DNA of 64,000 nt from Yersinia canariae (GTDB lineage Bacteria > Pseudomonadota > Gammaproteobacteria > Enterobacterales > Enterobacteriaceae): assembly GCF_009831415.1 (NCBI RefSeq), contig NZ_CP043727.1:3100001-3164000 (forward strand), read 5' to 3'. This document shows, one piece after another, positions 33,255-42,325 of this stretch (position 1 is its first letter; each line of letters opens with the position of its first letter). The position numbers and the translations under genes are program-made. The notes under the pieces are model-generated. The model was not told the origin of the DNA and searched no databases. It saw nothing but the letters and a program-made list of their open reading frames with translations.

Positions 33255-33777
33255 TACTAAAAGATACTAAAAGATACGAAGTAACCCATTGCTTTAAAAG
33301 ATAAATATATGATTTTAAACGACATTTAAAGGTATCAATAATCGCTTTATGGCGTAATTCGTAATCCAACTGAACCTCATTACCTAATTCGGTATATAAC
33401 TTTAGTGCTTGCTGATGAATTAATGGGGATTCCGAATGCATAAAGGGTAAATAGAGAAAGCCACGTTGTGTGTCTGATAGCTGATCAGCTTGGCCACTGC
33501 TTACCGCTTCCTGTGCCAGCACCAATGCCATTCCATCACAGGAAAAAGAGGTGGGTAAATCACGAAATAGATTTCGGCTAAACTGATCCAATATTAATAT
33601 TTCAGCCAGACGCCCCTCAATATTCTGCCGCCAATGTGCCAGTTCTCCCTTTGAAGCCGCCTGCCAATAGGCCCCAAAATGCTGACGTAGATGGGCATCA
33701 AAATCTTCATCCTTTTTGAACCATAACTCTGGGTCCATCTCACTAAACCAGAATTTCAGAATTTTTTGATAGTCCAT
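33247..33777 (-). CDS. DUF924 family protein with a phage-encoded C-terminus
   Basis: 176 residues. Residues 1-148 are the host DUF924 sequence (QKILKFWFSEMDPELWFKKDEDFD, LILDQFSRNLFRD, FMHSESPLIHQQALKLY, YELRHKAIID). The last 28 residues (TFKCRLKSYIYLLKQW and on) come from prophage DNA and replace the normal 31-residue C-terminus now at 4570-4676. The swap removes the conserved RFGRYPHRN motif, so function is doubtful although the frame remains nearly full length. GGGGGAAAC precedes the ATG. Function of the family unknown to me. Confidence 0.88.
   Translation of the reverse strand: MDYQKILKFWFSEMDPELWFKKDEDFDAHLRQHFGAYWQAASKGELAHWRQNIEGRLAEILILDQFSRNLFRDLPTSFSCDGMALVLAQEAVSSGQADQLSDTQRGFLYLPFMHSESPLIHQQALKLYTELGNEVQLDYELRHKAIIDTFKCRLKSYIYLLKQWVTSYLLVSFSIT
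33251..33280. promoter_or_regulatory. Three tandem 10-bp repeats beside attR, candidate Cox/Apl sites
   Basis: GATACTAA, GATACTAA and GATACGAA at 10-base spacing, between the arm repeats and the core, which is where P2 Cox and 186 Apl bind. The core is the reverse complement of the TAGTATC units in the switch-region array. Confidence 0.7.
33335..33344. repeat. attR core of the prophage
   Basis: TCAATAATCG, identical to attL. To its right is the 5' part of the DUF924 gene, to its left phage DNA. Confidence 0.85.
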
Positions 33778-33978
33778 GTTTCCCCCTAATTTCGCCTGAC
33801 AAAGGCAAAAACCAATAAAAAAGAGTGCCAGAACTCAAGACACTATCAGACTGCGACCTCTTTGCCTCCCATCAATTCACCCGCATGGCAAACTCTGCCA
33901 TAATGGCGCTCTTATTTGATTATTGCCCTGCACCAGTTATAGCTTCTGGCGACGGTGGCTCAGAGCACGGAGTTCAGC

Positions 33979-35214
33979 ATGGATCACTGTAATACCTCGG
34001 ATTTACTCTCTCTGGAACAAGCACTGACTAAAATGCTGTCACAGGTCACGCCATTACAGGCCACAGAAACTGTCGCTCTCACTGATGCTGCGGGACGCAT
34101 CACAGCTTGTGCAATTACATCACCGATTGCCGTGCCACCTTTCGCTAATTCCGCCATGGATGGTTATGCTGTTCGCTGTAATGAGCTTAGCAGCACAATG
34201 CCTTTACCGGTGGCGGGTAAAGCTTTCGCAGGTGCGCCCTTTAAAGATGAATGGCCAGCAAATAGTTGTATTCGGATCATGACCGGTGCCCCTATTCCCG
34301 GAGGGGCCGATGCTGTCATCATGCAAGAACAAGCCGTTGTGAGTGAGCAAGGTGTTACATTTAGTGACAATGTACGTGTAGGCCAAAATATCCGGCTGGC
34401 TGGTGAAGATATCCAGCAAGGAGCGGCTGTTTTCCCCGCAGGTGTCAAATTGGGCGCGGCTCAACTACCACTATTAGCATCGTTGGGTATTGCCGAGATT
34501 ACCGTTTTCCGCGCGCTGAAAGTCGCCATTTTCTCTACTGGAGATGAACTAAAGCCAGTCGGACAACCCTTGGATGACGGGGAAATTTACGATACAAATC
34601 GCTTTGCTGTTCGTTTGATGCTGCAACAGTTAGGTTGCCAAATCATTGATTTGGGTGTCATCCGTGATGATCAACAAGCCTTGCGCAAGGCATTTGAACA
34701 AGCTGATATTGCTGCTGATTTGGTCATCAGCAGTGGAGGAGTTTCAGTCGGCGAAGCGGATTACACCAAACAGATGCTGGAAGAACTGGGTGATATTGGT
34801 TTTTGGAAATTGGCGATAAAACCCGGTAAACCTTTTGCTTTTGGCAAATTGGGCCGCGCTTGGTTCTGCGGCCTTCCGGGTAACCCAGTCTCCGCAGCAC
34901 TGACATTTTATCAATTAGTACAACCCCTTATTGCTAAACTTTCCGGTCACTCAGAGTGGCATCCACCATTACGTTTGAAAGCAAAAACGATAACTAAGTT
35001 GAAAAAAACGCCGGGCCGCTTGGATTTCCAACGTGGCGTATTCTCAACCAATTCTCATGGCGAATTGGAAGTCAGCACGACTGGCCATCAAGGTTCACAT
35101 ATCTTCAGCTCATTCAGCCAGGCCAACTGTTTTATCGTGCTCGAACGGGAGCGGGGTTCAGTAGATGTCGGTGAAACAGTTGAAATAGAGTTATTTAATA
35201 GCCTATTTAATTAA
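33979..35214 (+). CDS. moeA: Molybdopterin molybdenumtransferase MoeA
   Basis: 411 residues from ATG 33979 (GGAG upstream), the same length as E. coli MoeA; the GTG at 33955 is less likely. Clear MoeA motifs: [64 protein letters not shown] and GLPGNPVSA. It inserts molybdate into adenylylated molybdopterin to complete Moco. It is followed 36 bases later by moeB. Confidence 0.96.
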   Translation: MDHCNTSDLLSLEQALTKMLSQVTPLQATETVALTDAAGRITACAITSPIAVPPFANSAMDGYAVRCNELSSTMPLPVAGKAFAGAPFKDEWPANSCIRIMTGAPIPGGADAVIMQEQAVVSEQGVTFSDNVRVGQNIRLAGEDIQQGAAVFPAGVKLGAAQLPLLASLGIAEITVFRALKVAIFSTGDELKPVGQPLDDGEIYDTNRFAVRLMLQQLGCQIIDLGVIRDDQQALRKAFEQADIAADLVISSGGVSVGEADYTKQMLEELGDIGFWKLAIKPGKPFAFGKLGRAWFCGLPGNPVSAALTFYQLVQPLIAKLSGHSEWHPPLRLKAKTITKLKKTPGRLDFQRGVFSTNSHGELEVSTTGHQGSHIFSSFSQANCFIVLERERGSVDVGETVEIELFNSLFN

Positions 35215-35250
35215 TGAATTATTGGAACAATAAATTGCTGGGAGGCTAAT

Positions 35251-36036
35251 ATGTTGCCCGAACTTTCCGATGCACAAATCTTGCGTTATAACCGGCAAAT
35301 CGTCTTGCGGGGATTTGATTTTGACGGACAGGAAAAACTCAACGCAGCCAAAGCATTAATTGTTGGGTTAGGTGGCCTCGGGTGTGCGGCAGCACAATAT
35401 CTGGCAGTGGCAGGTGTGGGGCATCTTACACTGCTGGATTTTGACACGGTTTCTCTGTCCAACTTGCAACGACAAGTTCTGCATCGTGATACACGTATTG
35501 GCATGTCAAAGGTGGCCTCCGCAGCAATGACTTTGTCAGAGATGAATCCCGACCTGACACTAAAAACCATTGATACTCAATTAGATGATGAGCAACTGGC
35601 TATTACCATAGCTGAGCACCAATTGGTGTTGGATTGTACTGATAATGTCGCCAGCCGTGAGCAGCTTAACCGCCTGTGTCATGCACAACACAAACCACTG
35701 ATTTCGGGCGCAGCAATTCGGATGGAAGGGCAAGTTAGCGTATTTACATATCAAGAGGGCCAGCCCTGCTATCGCTGCCTTAGCAGATTATTTGGCGATA
35801 ATGCCCTGACCTGTGTTGAGGCTGGAGTCATGGCTCCATTAGTGGGTATTATTGGTAATTTGCAGGCGATGGAAGCCATAAAATTATTGACGGATTATGG
35901 TCAATTAATATCAGGCCGCATACTTATGTATGATGCTATGACAGCAGAATTTCGCAGCTTGAAGTTGGCAAAAGATCCTCAGTGCGAAATTTGTAGCAAT
36001 ACTGTATTAACTGATATTGCTGACAAACCTGTTTAA
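35251..36036 (+). CDS. moeB: Molybdopterin-synthase adenylyltransferase MoeB
   Basis: 261 residues (E. coli 249). Nucleotide-binding motif GLGGLGCAAAQYLA, DFDTVSLSNLQRQ, DCTDNVASREQLN, and zinc ligands in C-Y-R-C and C-E-I-C. It activates the MoaD C-terminus by adenylylation for sulfur transfer. GGGAGG lies upstream of the ATG. It forms an operon with moeA. Confidence 0.96.
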   Translation: MLPELSDAQILRYNRQIVLRGFDFDGQEKLNAAKALIVGLGGLGCAAAQYLAVAGVGHLTLLDFDTVSLSNLQRQVLHRDTRIGMSKVASAAMTLSEMNPDLTLKTIDTQLDDEQLAITIAEHQLVLDCTDNVASREQLNRLCHAQHKPLISGAAIRMEGQVSVFTYQEGQPCYRCLSRLFGDNALTCVEAGVMAPLVGIIGNLQAMEAIKLLTDYGQLISGRILMYDAMTAEFRSLKLAKDPQCEICSNTVLTDIADKPV

Positions 36037-36380
36037 TAGCGGCAATGCGCTAATGTAGATTCTGGTGGCTGCTCCCCCTTTTCGCCTCCTATTATCTAAT
36101 TATCAATTTTGTTAAATAATTACTGCAGCCTGACACTTCTCTTATTTATTTAAATTCCATTCTTAATGGTGGTAATTTGTTTCTTATTAATGATAAATAA
36201 GGGAGTTTGTTACCTTATTTATCATTAATTTCTATGACCTTCTTGGACTTTTTTGAACTCCGTCTTAGCCGCATAGTTGAGTTAAGAATCGATGTACTAA
36301 AATACACTCCTCGTAAATTCTTTCTTAACTCAATTCAATTTTCATATTAGTGGAGTTGAATGCTATCCGGAGATAACTTT
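36037..36380. other. AT-rich intergenic region before the M60 protease
   Basis: About 340 bases with no credible gene apart from the possible earlier start of the next gene at 36360. It contains the large inverted repeat at 36187-36228 and presumably the protease promoter. Confidence 0.5.
36187..36228. repeat. Perfect 16-bp inverted repeat downstream of moeB
   Basis: TTAATGATAAATAAGG / CCTTATTTATCATTAA around a 10-base loop. It is too AT-rich and lacks a clean T-run, so it may be a terminator of moeAB, a small mobile remnant or a regulator site of the downstream gene. Confidence 0.7.
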
Positions 36381-38801
36381 ATGTTGCATCCTGTTTTACG
36401 CGCCACACCTATTGCCCTCAGTCTATTATTGTCCTTGGGTTTCTCTTCTACGTTATCCGCTGCTGTTTCAAATATTCCAACCAATATGTCAGTTCAGCGA
36501 ACAGAAGTTGCAAATAGTAATGATGTTGCTGAAGCATCGCGGCAAATTCGCTTGGATCAGCATGGATCGCCTTTATATTGGAATGAACAACAAAAGCGGC
36601 ACTTTTTTACCCATCCGACCCAGTCCAGCGGTTTCTGGGCAAATAAAGGTGACAATCTGCGCATTGAGTACCAGCATCAGGGAGAGGATATTGATGTATT
36701 GCCTGAATTATGGATTGTTCCAATCAAGATAGATAATGAAGAGAAGTTTGAGCGGCAGGTAATTAAGTTACAACAGGGGATTAACGAGATTGAGGTTGAT
36801 AATGCTGGCCCTATTTATTTTGTGGCGGCTAACCAACAAGGTAGCAGTGAGATTACGGTCAATTTGCTAGAGGGCGGTAAACCTATGCCTCGCTTTATTC
36901 TGGGTGAAAATACCGTTGAAAACTGGCAGGCGCAGTTGGAAAAATTTGGTAGCTCACCTTTCGCCGAGTTAGTCGGTAAGCGCATGATCCTCACCATGCC
37001 GATTGAAAACATGCGTAAACAAGCAACCAATCCCGAGGCTGTTTTGGTATTGTGGGACCGTATTGTTGACCTGGCAGAAGAACAATTTGGACTCAGCGCG
37101 GAGAAAGCCTTCCCCCATCGCGCAACACCTTTCCAATATCAGTTTGTCAGCAAACCAGATAATACAGGTGGCTATATGTCAGCATCTAATTACTGGTTGG
37201 GCACTAATGCTTCAGGGATTCCGAAAGTGATTAATGCCGACAAATTACAGAATGAAGGTTGGGGGCCATGGCATGAGTTGGGCCATCATTACCAAATGCC
37301 GGCATGGACGTTTGATGGTGATGGTGATGGTGAAACCACAGTAAACTTGACTTCTTTGTATATTCAGCGAGCTTTCGGTGACACTTCGCGCATGGAAGCA
37401 GAATCACGCTGGGATGAAGTTACGGCCTTTTTGGAAAACAAAGGTAAAAAATATGAAGATGGCGATGTATTTGTTCGTTTAGGCATGTTTTGGCAGTTGG
37501 ATTTGGCATTTGGCCAAGATTTTTACCAACGTCTTGGCGATCGTTACCGCACACTGACTGCAACAGAACAGCCCAAAAATAACGATGAGAAAAAACAACG
37601 ATTTTTGCTGGAAACAAGCCGGGTATCTGGCATTAATCTGATGCCGTTTTTCCATCAATGGGGAATAAACCCAACTAAAGAAACCAGCGCTCAATTAAAA
37701 GCAATGAATCTGCCATACTTAAACCAGGCAATTTGGCAAAATAGAGACGACAATATTGCTCACAATTATCCGCTAACCCAACAAAATATTACCGGCGATG
37801 TACGTGTACCTGACACCGTCAATGCAGGAGAAGTATTTACCGTATTCGTAGAGGTGAAAAACCGTGATGCATCAACATTAACTTACCAATGGGGTATTCC
37901 AAAGGGTATTGAAGTTATTGCAGATAATGGTAAGGAAATAACTCTACGAGCACCACGTAATATATTACAAAATGCCATGCTATCAATTCCAGTAACTATA
38001 AAAGACAGTAATAATCTGACAATGATACTGGCCAGCTCGACTCAATTGAAAACCACAGGTGAAAATATATCAGCACGTGAAGCTTATAATGAATCGGTCA
38101 AGCAGCGCTACCAAATAGAGGGAGACTTTAATCACTGGGATGGTGTATCACATAAAGGTGTGCCAGGTTCACTCTATTTATACGAAAACCATTACACTAG
38201 CACCCGTGATTATTTCCGTTTGAAAACCAGCTCATATTGGTATTTCCCAAGTAATCAAACCAGTAATAAATATTGGGAATACTTGGAGAGTTATGATGGC
38301 AGCCAATATCTCAATGGTGATGTTATTGAGCAAACCGCTGAAACCAAACCGGTAGAAAGAATAGTGCAGTGTGATGTGCCATCCTGGCAGGAAAAAGTCT
38401 ATAGCAATCCAACCACCATCAGTAAAGATGGCCGTGTTTACACCAACAAATGGTGGGTATCCACTACAACTGTCCCCGGTGATGCTGCGGTAACCGATAC
38501 TACCGGTAACAGCACTGGCTGGGGTAAGGCTTGGGAAGATAAGGGTTTATGTGACACCACGGCTAAAGAAGAACTGCAAACGGTGATCCCGTCAAAACCG
38601 GTCACAATACAGCAGTGCAGTGCACCATCCTGGCAACAGAGAGTCTATGGCGACCCGACGACAGTCAGTAAAGATGGCCGTGTTTATACCAACAAATGGT
38701 GGGTTTCTGCTGAAAGCGTACCAGGTGATAGTACAGTTACCGACACTAGCGGTAATGGCACCGGTTGGAGTAAAGTTTGGGAAGATAAAGGGGCCTGCTA
38801 A
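36381..38801 (+). CDS. Secreted M60-family (enhancin-like) metalloprotease with two C-terminal carbohydrate-binding-like modules
   Basis: 806 residues from ATG 36381 (GGAG 8 bases upstream). A signal peptide (ATPIALSLLLSLGFSSTLSAA) is followed by a beta-rich domain and the M60 catalytic core: H298-E-L-G-H302 with E318 in ETTVNLTSLY as third zinc ligand. An Ig-like middle (VPDTVNAGEVFTVFVEVKN) leads to two 64-residue C-terminal repeats with WW and PGD motifs like chitin-binding type 3 modules. M60 enzymes degrade mucin-like glycoproteins (family knowledge). It is likely secreted and may act on host mucus or the insect gut matrix (inference). Confidence 0.88.
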   Translation: MLHPVLRATPIALSLLLSLGFSSTLSAAVSNIPTNMSVQRTEVANSNDVAEASRQIRLDQHGSPLYWNEQQKRHFFTHPTQSSGFWANKGDNLRIEYQHQGEDIDVLPELWIVPIKIDNEEKFERQVIKLQQGINEIEVDNAGPIYFVAANQQGSSEITVNLLEGGKPMPRFILGENTVENWQAQLEKFGSSPFAELVGKRMILTMPIENMRKQATNPEAVLVLWDRIVDLAEEQFGLSAEKAFPHRATPFQYQFVSKPDNTGGYMSASNYWLGTNASGIPKVINADKLQNEGWGPWHELGHHYQMPAWTFDGDGDGETTVNLTSLYIQRAFGDTSRMEAESRWDEVTAFLENKGKKYEDGDVFVRLGMFWQLDLAFGQDFYQRLGDRYRTLTATEQPKNNDEKKQRFLLETSRVSGINLMPFFHQWGINPTKETSAQLKAMNLPYLNQAIWQNRDDNIAHNYPLTQQNITGDVRVPDTVNAGEVFTVFVEVKNRDASTLTYQWGIPKGIEVIADNGKEITLRAPRNILQNAMLSIPVTIKDSNNLTMILASSTQLKTTGENISAREAYNESVKQRYQIEGDFNHWDGVSHKGVPGSLYLYENHYTSTRDYFRLKTSSYWYFPSNQTSNKYWEYLESYDGSQYLNGDVIEQTAETKPVERIVQCDVPSWQEKVYSNPTTISKDGRVYTNKWWVSTTTVPGDAAVTDTTGNSTGWGKAWEDKGLCDTTAKEELQTVIPSKPVTIQQCSAPSWQQRVYGDPTTVSKDGRVYTNKWWVSAESVPGDSTVTDTSGNGTGWSKVWEDKGAC
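38361..38798 (+). repeat. Two tandem 192-base repeats encoding C-terminal modules of the M60 protease
   Basis: Copies at 38361-38552 and 38607-38798 are 64 codons each and offset by 246 bases. Both encode C-x2-P-S-W-Q, SKDGRVYTNKWWVS, VPGD and G-W-x-K-x-W-E-D-K-G-x-C. The shared DNA stretch AGTAAAGATGGCCGTGTTTA suggests a recent duplication or ongoing homogenisation. Confidence 0.85.
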
Positions 38802-38821
38802 GTACGCGAGCACATAATAGA

Positions 38822-38847
38822 TAAAGGCAGGGGGAACCCTGCCTTTA
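38822..38847. repeat. Perfect 11-bp hairpin after the protease
   Basis: TAAAGGCAGGG / CCCTGCCTTTA with a 4-base loop. The 3' side gives only TTTA, so it is a moderate bidirectional terminator between convergent genes. Confidence 0.6.
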
Positions 38848-38854
38848 GACTGCG

Positions 38855-38886
38855 AAGCTGATATCATAAATACATCAGCTTTTTTA
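38855..38886 (+). terminator. Terminator between the M60 gene and ybiT
   Basis: AAGCTGAT / ATCAGCTT stem followed by five more T on the plus strand. Confidence 0.7.
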
Positions 38887-38905
38887 TGAATACATCATCC
38901 GAAAA

Positions 38906-40501
38906 TTAGGACTGAATCCCCTGACTACGCAGGTAATCTTCATAGTTACCTGTAAAGTCGATCAATTTCTTCGGCGTCATTTCAATCACTCGGGTCGCCA
39001 ATGAACTGACGAACTCGCGGTCATGGGATACGAAAATTAATGTGCCTTCGTACATTTCCAATGCCATGTTGAGAGATTCGATCGATTCCATATCTAAGTG
39101 GTTAGTTGGCTCATCCATTACCAGAATGTTCGGCCGCTGCATCATCAGCTTACCAAATAACATCCGCCCTTTCTCACCACCCGACAGAACCTTAACTTTC
39201 TTCTTGATATCATCTTGGCTAAACAGTAAACGGCCCAACACGCTGCGCACAGCTTGCTCGTCGTCTTTTTCTTGTTTCCACTGGCTCATCCAGTCAAATA
39301 CTGTCAAGTCGATTTCAAAGTCTTGGGCATGATCCTGCGCGTAGTAACCTATCTTACTGTTTTCAGACCATTTTACCGCGCCTGTATCTGCCTCATAGTC
39401 TCCGACCAATGTCTTCAGTAAAGTCGATTTACCAATACCATTAGGCCCAAGAATAGCGACTTTTTCACCAACCTCCAGGCGCAGATCCAGGTTCTTAAAC
39501 AGTGGGCCGTTATCAAAACCTTTGGTCAGCATTTCTACTTCAAGCGCATTACGGAACAACTTTTTATCCTGGTCAAAGCGGATAAACGGGTTCTGACGGC
39601 TAGAAGCTTTAACTTCATCAAGCTGGATTTTATCAATCTGGCGAGCACGTGAAGTGGCCTGTTTAGACTTAGAAGCATTGGCACTAAAGCGGCTAACGAA
39701 AGATTGGAGTTCAGAGATCTGAGCTTTCTTCTTCGCGTTATCAGATAACAGACGATCGCGAGCTTGGGTCGCCGCTGTCATGTATTCGTCATAGTTACCC
39801 GGATAAACACGCAATTCACCGTAATCCAAGTCCGCCATGTGGGTACACACCATGTTGAGGAAATGACGGTCATGGGAAATAATAATCATGGTACTGCTAC
39901 GTTCATTCAGAACCTGTTCTAACCAACGGATAGTGTCGATATCCAAGTTGTTGGTTGGTTCGTCAAGTAGCAGAATTTCTGGATTTGAGAACAGAGCCTG
40001 GGCTAACAATACACGTAACTTCCAACCAGGAGCGATTTCACTCATCAAACCATAGTGTTGTTCGACGGGAATACCGACGCCAAGCAACAATTCACCGGCA
40101 CGGGCTTCTGCGCTATAACCATCCATTTCACCATAAGCAACTTCTAAATCAGCCACTTTATAGCCGTCTTCTTCGCTCATTTCAGCCATGGCGTAAATGC
40201 GGTCGCGCTCTTCTTTTACTTCCCACAGTTCGCCGTGCCCCATGATAACGGTGTCCAGCACTGTGTTGTTTTCAAAGGCGAATTGATCCTGACGCAACTT
40301 ACCCAGACGCTCATTTGGGTCAAGGAAGACGTTACCGCCACTTGGCACCAGATCGCCACCAAGAATTTTCATGAATGTGGATTTACCACAACCATTAGCG
40401 CCGATCAGGCCATAGCGATTACCGCCACCGAATTTTACTGAAATGTTTTCAAACAGCGGCTTGCTGCCGAATTGCATGGTGATATTGTTAGTACTTAGCA
40501 C
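38906..40501 (-). CDS. ybiT: ABC-F protein YbiT
   Basis: 531 residues from GTG 40501 ([20 protein letters not shown]), matching the E. coli YbiT length of 530; the longer frame upstream is non-conserved. Two ABC domains with Walker A (GANGCGKST and GPNGIGKST), an ABC-F interdomain linker ([26 protein letters not shown]) and two Walker B/signature sets. It has no membrane domain. ABC-F proteins act on ribosomes; YbiT is an EttA-related translation factor. Confidence 0.95.
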   Translation of the reverse strand: MLSTNNITMQFGSKPLFENISVKFGGGNRYGLIGANGCGKSTFMKILGGDLVPSGGNVFLDPNERLGKLRQDQFAFENNTVLDTVIMGHGELWEVKEERDRIYAMAEMSEEDGYKVADLEVAYGEMDGYSAEARAGELLLGVGIPVEQHYGLMSEIAPGWKLRVLLAQALFSNPEILLLDEPTNNLDIDTIRWLEQVLNERSSTMIIISHDRHFLNMVCTHMADLDYGELRVYPGNYDEYMTAATQARDRLLSDNAKKKAQISELQSFVSRFSANASKSKQATSRARQIDKIQLDEVKASSRQNPFIRFDQDKKLFRNALEVEMLTKGFDNGPLFKNLDLRLEVGEKVAILGPNGIGKSTLLKTLVGDYEADTGAVKWSENSKIGYYAQDHAQDFEIDLTVFDWMSQWKQEKDDEQAVRSVLGRLLFSQDDIKKKVKVLSGGEKGRMLFGKLMMQRPNILVMDEPTNHLDMESIESLNMALEMYEGTLIFVSHDREFVSSLATRVIEMTPKKLIDFTGNYEDYLRSQGIQS

Positions 40502-40857
40502 AGAGCTCGCTCTCGATTGGATTACTGAATAGGGATATTCAAGAATACTAGAAAATGTGATTCGGCGCGCATTATGCCACAAGATGGCAAGAGTATCGCC
40601 TCCAGTTTGCATGAAATCTCAGCAAGGGGTGGAAAAGTTGGTTAAGTTGAGGAGCAAAATCTGAGGTTAGTCAGCAGAACTTATCACGCGCCCCGCAGTT
40701 TTGTTCATCTGTAGTTCAAGTTGAGTTTCGTTTTTTATATTTAGTAATGGAATTTCATCCCAGAGTATCATTGCCTCTCACTCATTCCCCAAAGACATCT
40801 CTGCAAGTAAAGGGGCTAAATAGCCCCTAATATAAATAAGATACAATCAGAAGAATA
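40502..40857. other. Intergenic region upstream of ybiT
   Basis: About 356 bases with no credible gene. It holds the ybiT leader, and near the left gene a hairpin at 40811-40828 (GGGGCT / AGCCCC) that could terminate the M24 gene on the minus strand, though only TTTA follows. Confidence 0.5.
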
Positions 40858-42276
40858 TTAATATGGTGCTTCATTCAAACATTGTAGCGCACTGTATTTA
40901 TCTAATAGGAAAGGCCGCAGATAACCCACAGTATTAGACATCGGCAACACTTCTTCGCTGAGATGGATATTCAATATATTGCTGAGATAATCACGTCGTT
41001 TTTGTATTCTTTGCCAAACATCAGGATAATGAGTAGCCAGAGATTCACGCAACTGTTGATCGGCTAATGCAATGCAATCCTCCGCACTCACTCCCGCATA
41101 ACCTTTAACAGAAGGGATAATGTCGATTTGGAATAACATTCCACTACGGATTTTCTCTTCTGACCCCTTATAAATAGGCGAACACAACCATTCTTCATCC
41201 GCAACTAAGTGCCCAGGATTTAAAGACCAATGATATTGTGCTTTAGGGAAAACAGTTTCAATTAGCGCATACATCTCTTTACCTGGCATGCCAATACGAA
41301 TATTTTCTAGCCAAGCTATGACCGTAGCGTAATAAGGAATAGCAACTTTATCGAGATAATCTCTTTCTGCCAAAGGCAACTCATCGGCATGATATACTGC
41401 ATAACCCGTTCTACTGCTCAAACCACCTTTAAACCCAGTGGTCAATGATACTTTATCGCCAAGTTGGACGGTTTTATCACTCGGATATAAATTAGCTTTT
41501 TCAAAGCGTTCGCCTGTTGCAGCAATCATCACAACAGTATTCGGCTGCCCTTCATCTGCCAGACAAGTACCAAGTTGTTTCTCGGTTATACCGATATCTA
41601 CCGCGGTCAATGCATTAAGAATACAATTAGAGGCCAGATTAGCGCCATATTCATAATGCGCCAATTCATTCGCATTATTAGTCACTCTAGCCGCAATATC
41701 GCTGCCAATAAACAGGCTTGTAGCATTAACCACCAAAGTTGATGATGGAACAGATTCTTTTATCGCCGTTAGAATAAAAGCAGGAATATCAAATAATTGA
41801 CTGTTATCATCTATCTTACTGGTAAATAGCTTCCATCCAACAATCCCAATTTTTTTGGCCCGCCAAATTTCAGTATCGGCCAATAATTCAACCAGTGTTT
41901 TACTATTATCCATAGGTTGATTTGGCAGCGAAAAATAGGGAACATGGATTGCTGTATTGCTAACTCGGGCATATTGAGACAATTTTAAATTCTCATTACC
42001 CAACAATAAACAGATCTCCCCGGATGCATGTAACACCAGAGCGGCCTCTTCAAATCGGGGAATGAATCCACTGAGATATTCAAAGTTACCGCCATGCTCC
42101 TTATCAGCATAAACAAGCAAATAATCTATATTGGCCTGAATCATATTGGCAATAATCTTGGCTTTGCGCGCCGTAATAGTGCTGTCATTTATCGCAACTG
42201 TGGCGACAGCATTAAATCTTGGGGGGACATCAATTGGGCTAAGTTTGATATGGCGTTTGGCAATCATCTTTTTCAT
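40858..42276 (-). CDS. M24 (Xaa-Pro peptidase-like) protein, probably catalytically degenerate
   Basis: 472 residues. The creatinase-type N-terminal domain (about 30-190) is followed by a pita-bread domain (NELAHYEYGANLASNCILNAL, GITEKQLGTCLADEG, LNPGHLVADEEW, SAEDCIAL). Of the five metal ligands usual in M24 enzymes, His (LNPGHLV) and the last Glu (SAEDC) are visible. The paired Asp positions read SLTTGFKGGLSSRTGY, without the expected Asp residues. It may therefore be a non-metal hydrolase such as creatinase-like enzymes, or a binding protein. It runs with the CDF gene upstream. Confidence 0.72.
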   Translation of the reverse strand: MKKMIAKRHIKLSPIDVPPRFNAVATVAINDSTITARKAKIIANMIQANIDYLLVYADKEHGGNFEYLSGFIPRFEEAALVLHASGEICLLLGNENLKLSQYARVSNTAIHVPYFSLPNQPMDNSKTLVELLADTEIWRAKKIGIVGWKLFTSKIDDNSQLFDIPAFILTAIKESVPSSTLVVNATSLFIGSDIAARVTNNANELAHYEYGANLASNCILNALTAVDIGITEKQLGTCLADEGQPNTVVMIAATGERFEKANLYPSDKTVQLGDKVSLTTGFKGGLSSRTGYAVYHADELPLAERDYLDKVAIPYYATVIAWLENIRIGMPGKEMYALIETVFPKAQYHWSLNPGHLVADEEWLCSPIYKGSEEKIRSGMLFQIDIIPSVKGYAGVSAEDCIALADQQLRESLATHYPDVWQRIQKRRDYLSNILNIHLSEEVLPMSNTVGYLRPFLLDKYSALQCLNEAPY

Positions 42277-42325
42277 TACCCCTGATTAGTGAATATAAAG
42301 TCACCCGACCCATTACTTTCCTACC

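Larger units (their letters stand above)
4667..33344. mobile_element. P2/186-like prophage, apparently complete (about 28.7 kb)
   Basis: The element is bounded by a 10-bp direct repeat (attL 4667-4676, attR 33335-33344). It contains the full P2-type set: integrase, CI, Cox-like and CII regulators, replication protein A with origin, cos, capsid genes Q P O N M L, lysis genes, the tail genes and ogr. Apart from a programmed -1 shift in E, the structural genes are open. The accessory spots used in P2 for old, tin and fun hold no large cargo gene. The main departures are the Topo VI A-like gene beside A, tandem DUF5405 genes, a short tail fibre and a capsid protein with a long C-terminal tail. 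Confidence 0.95.

Noticed and set aside
33955..33978. GTG start for MoeA 8 codons upstream
   Set aside because: The ATG at 33979 has a better GGAG ribosome site and gives the usual 411-residue length.
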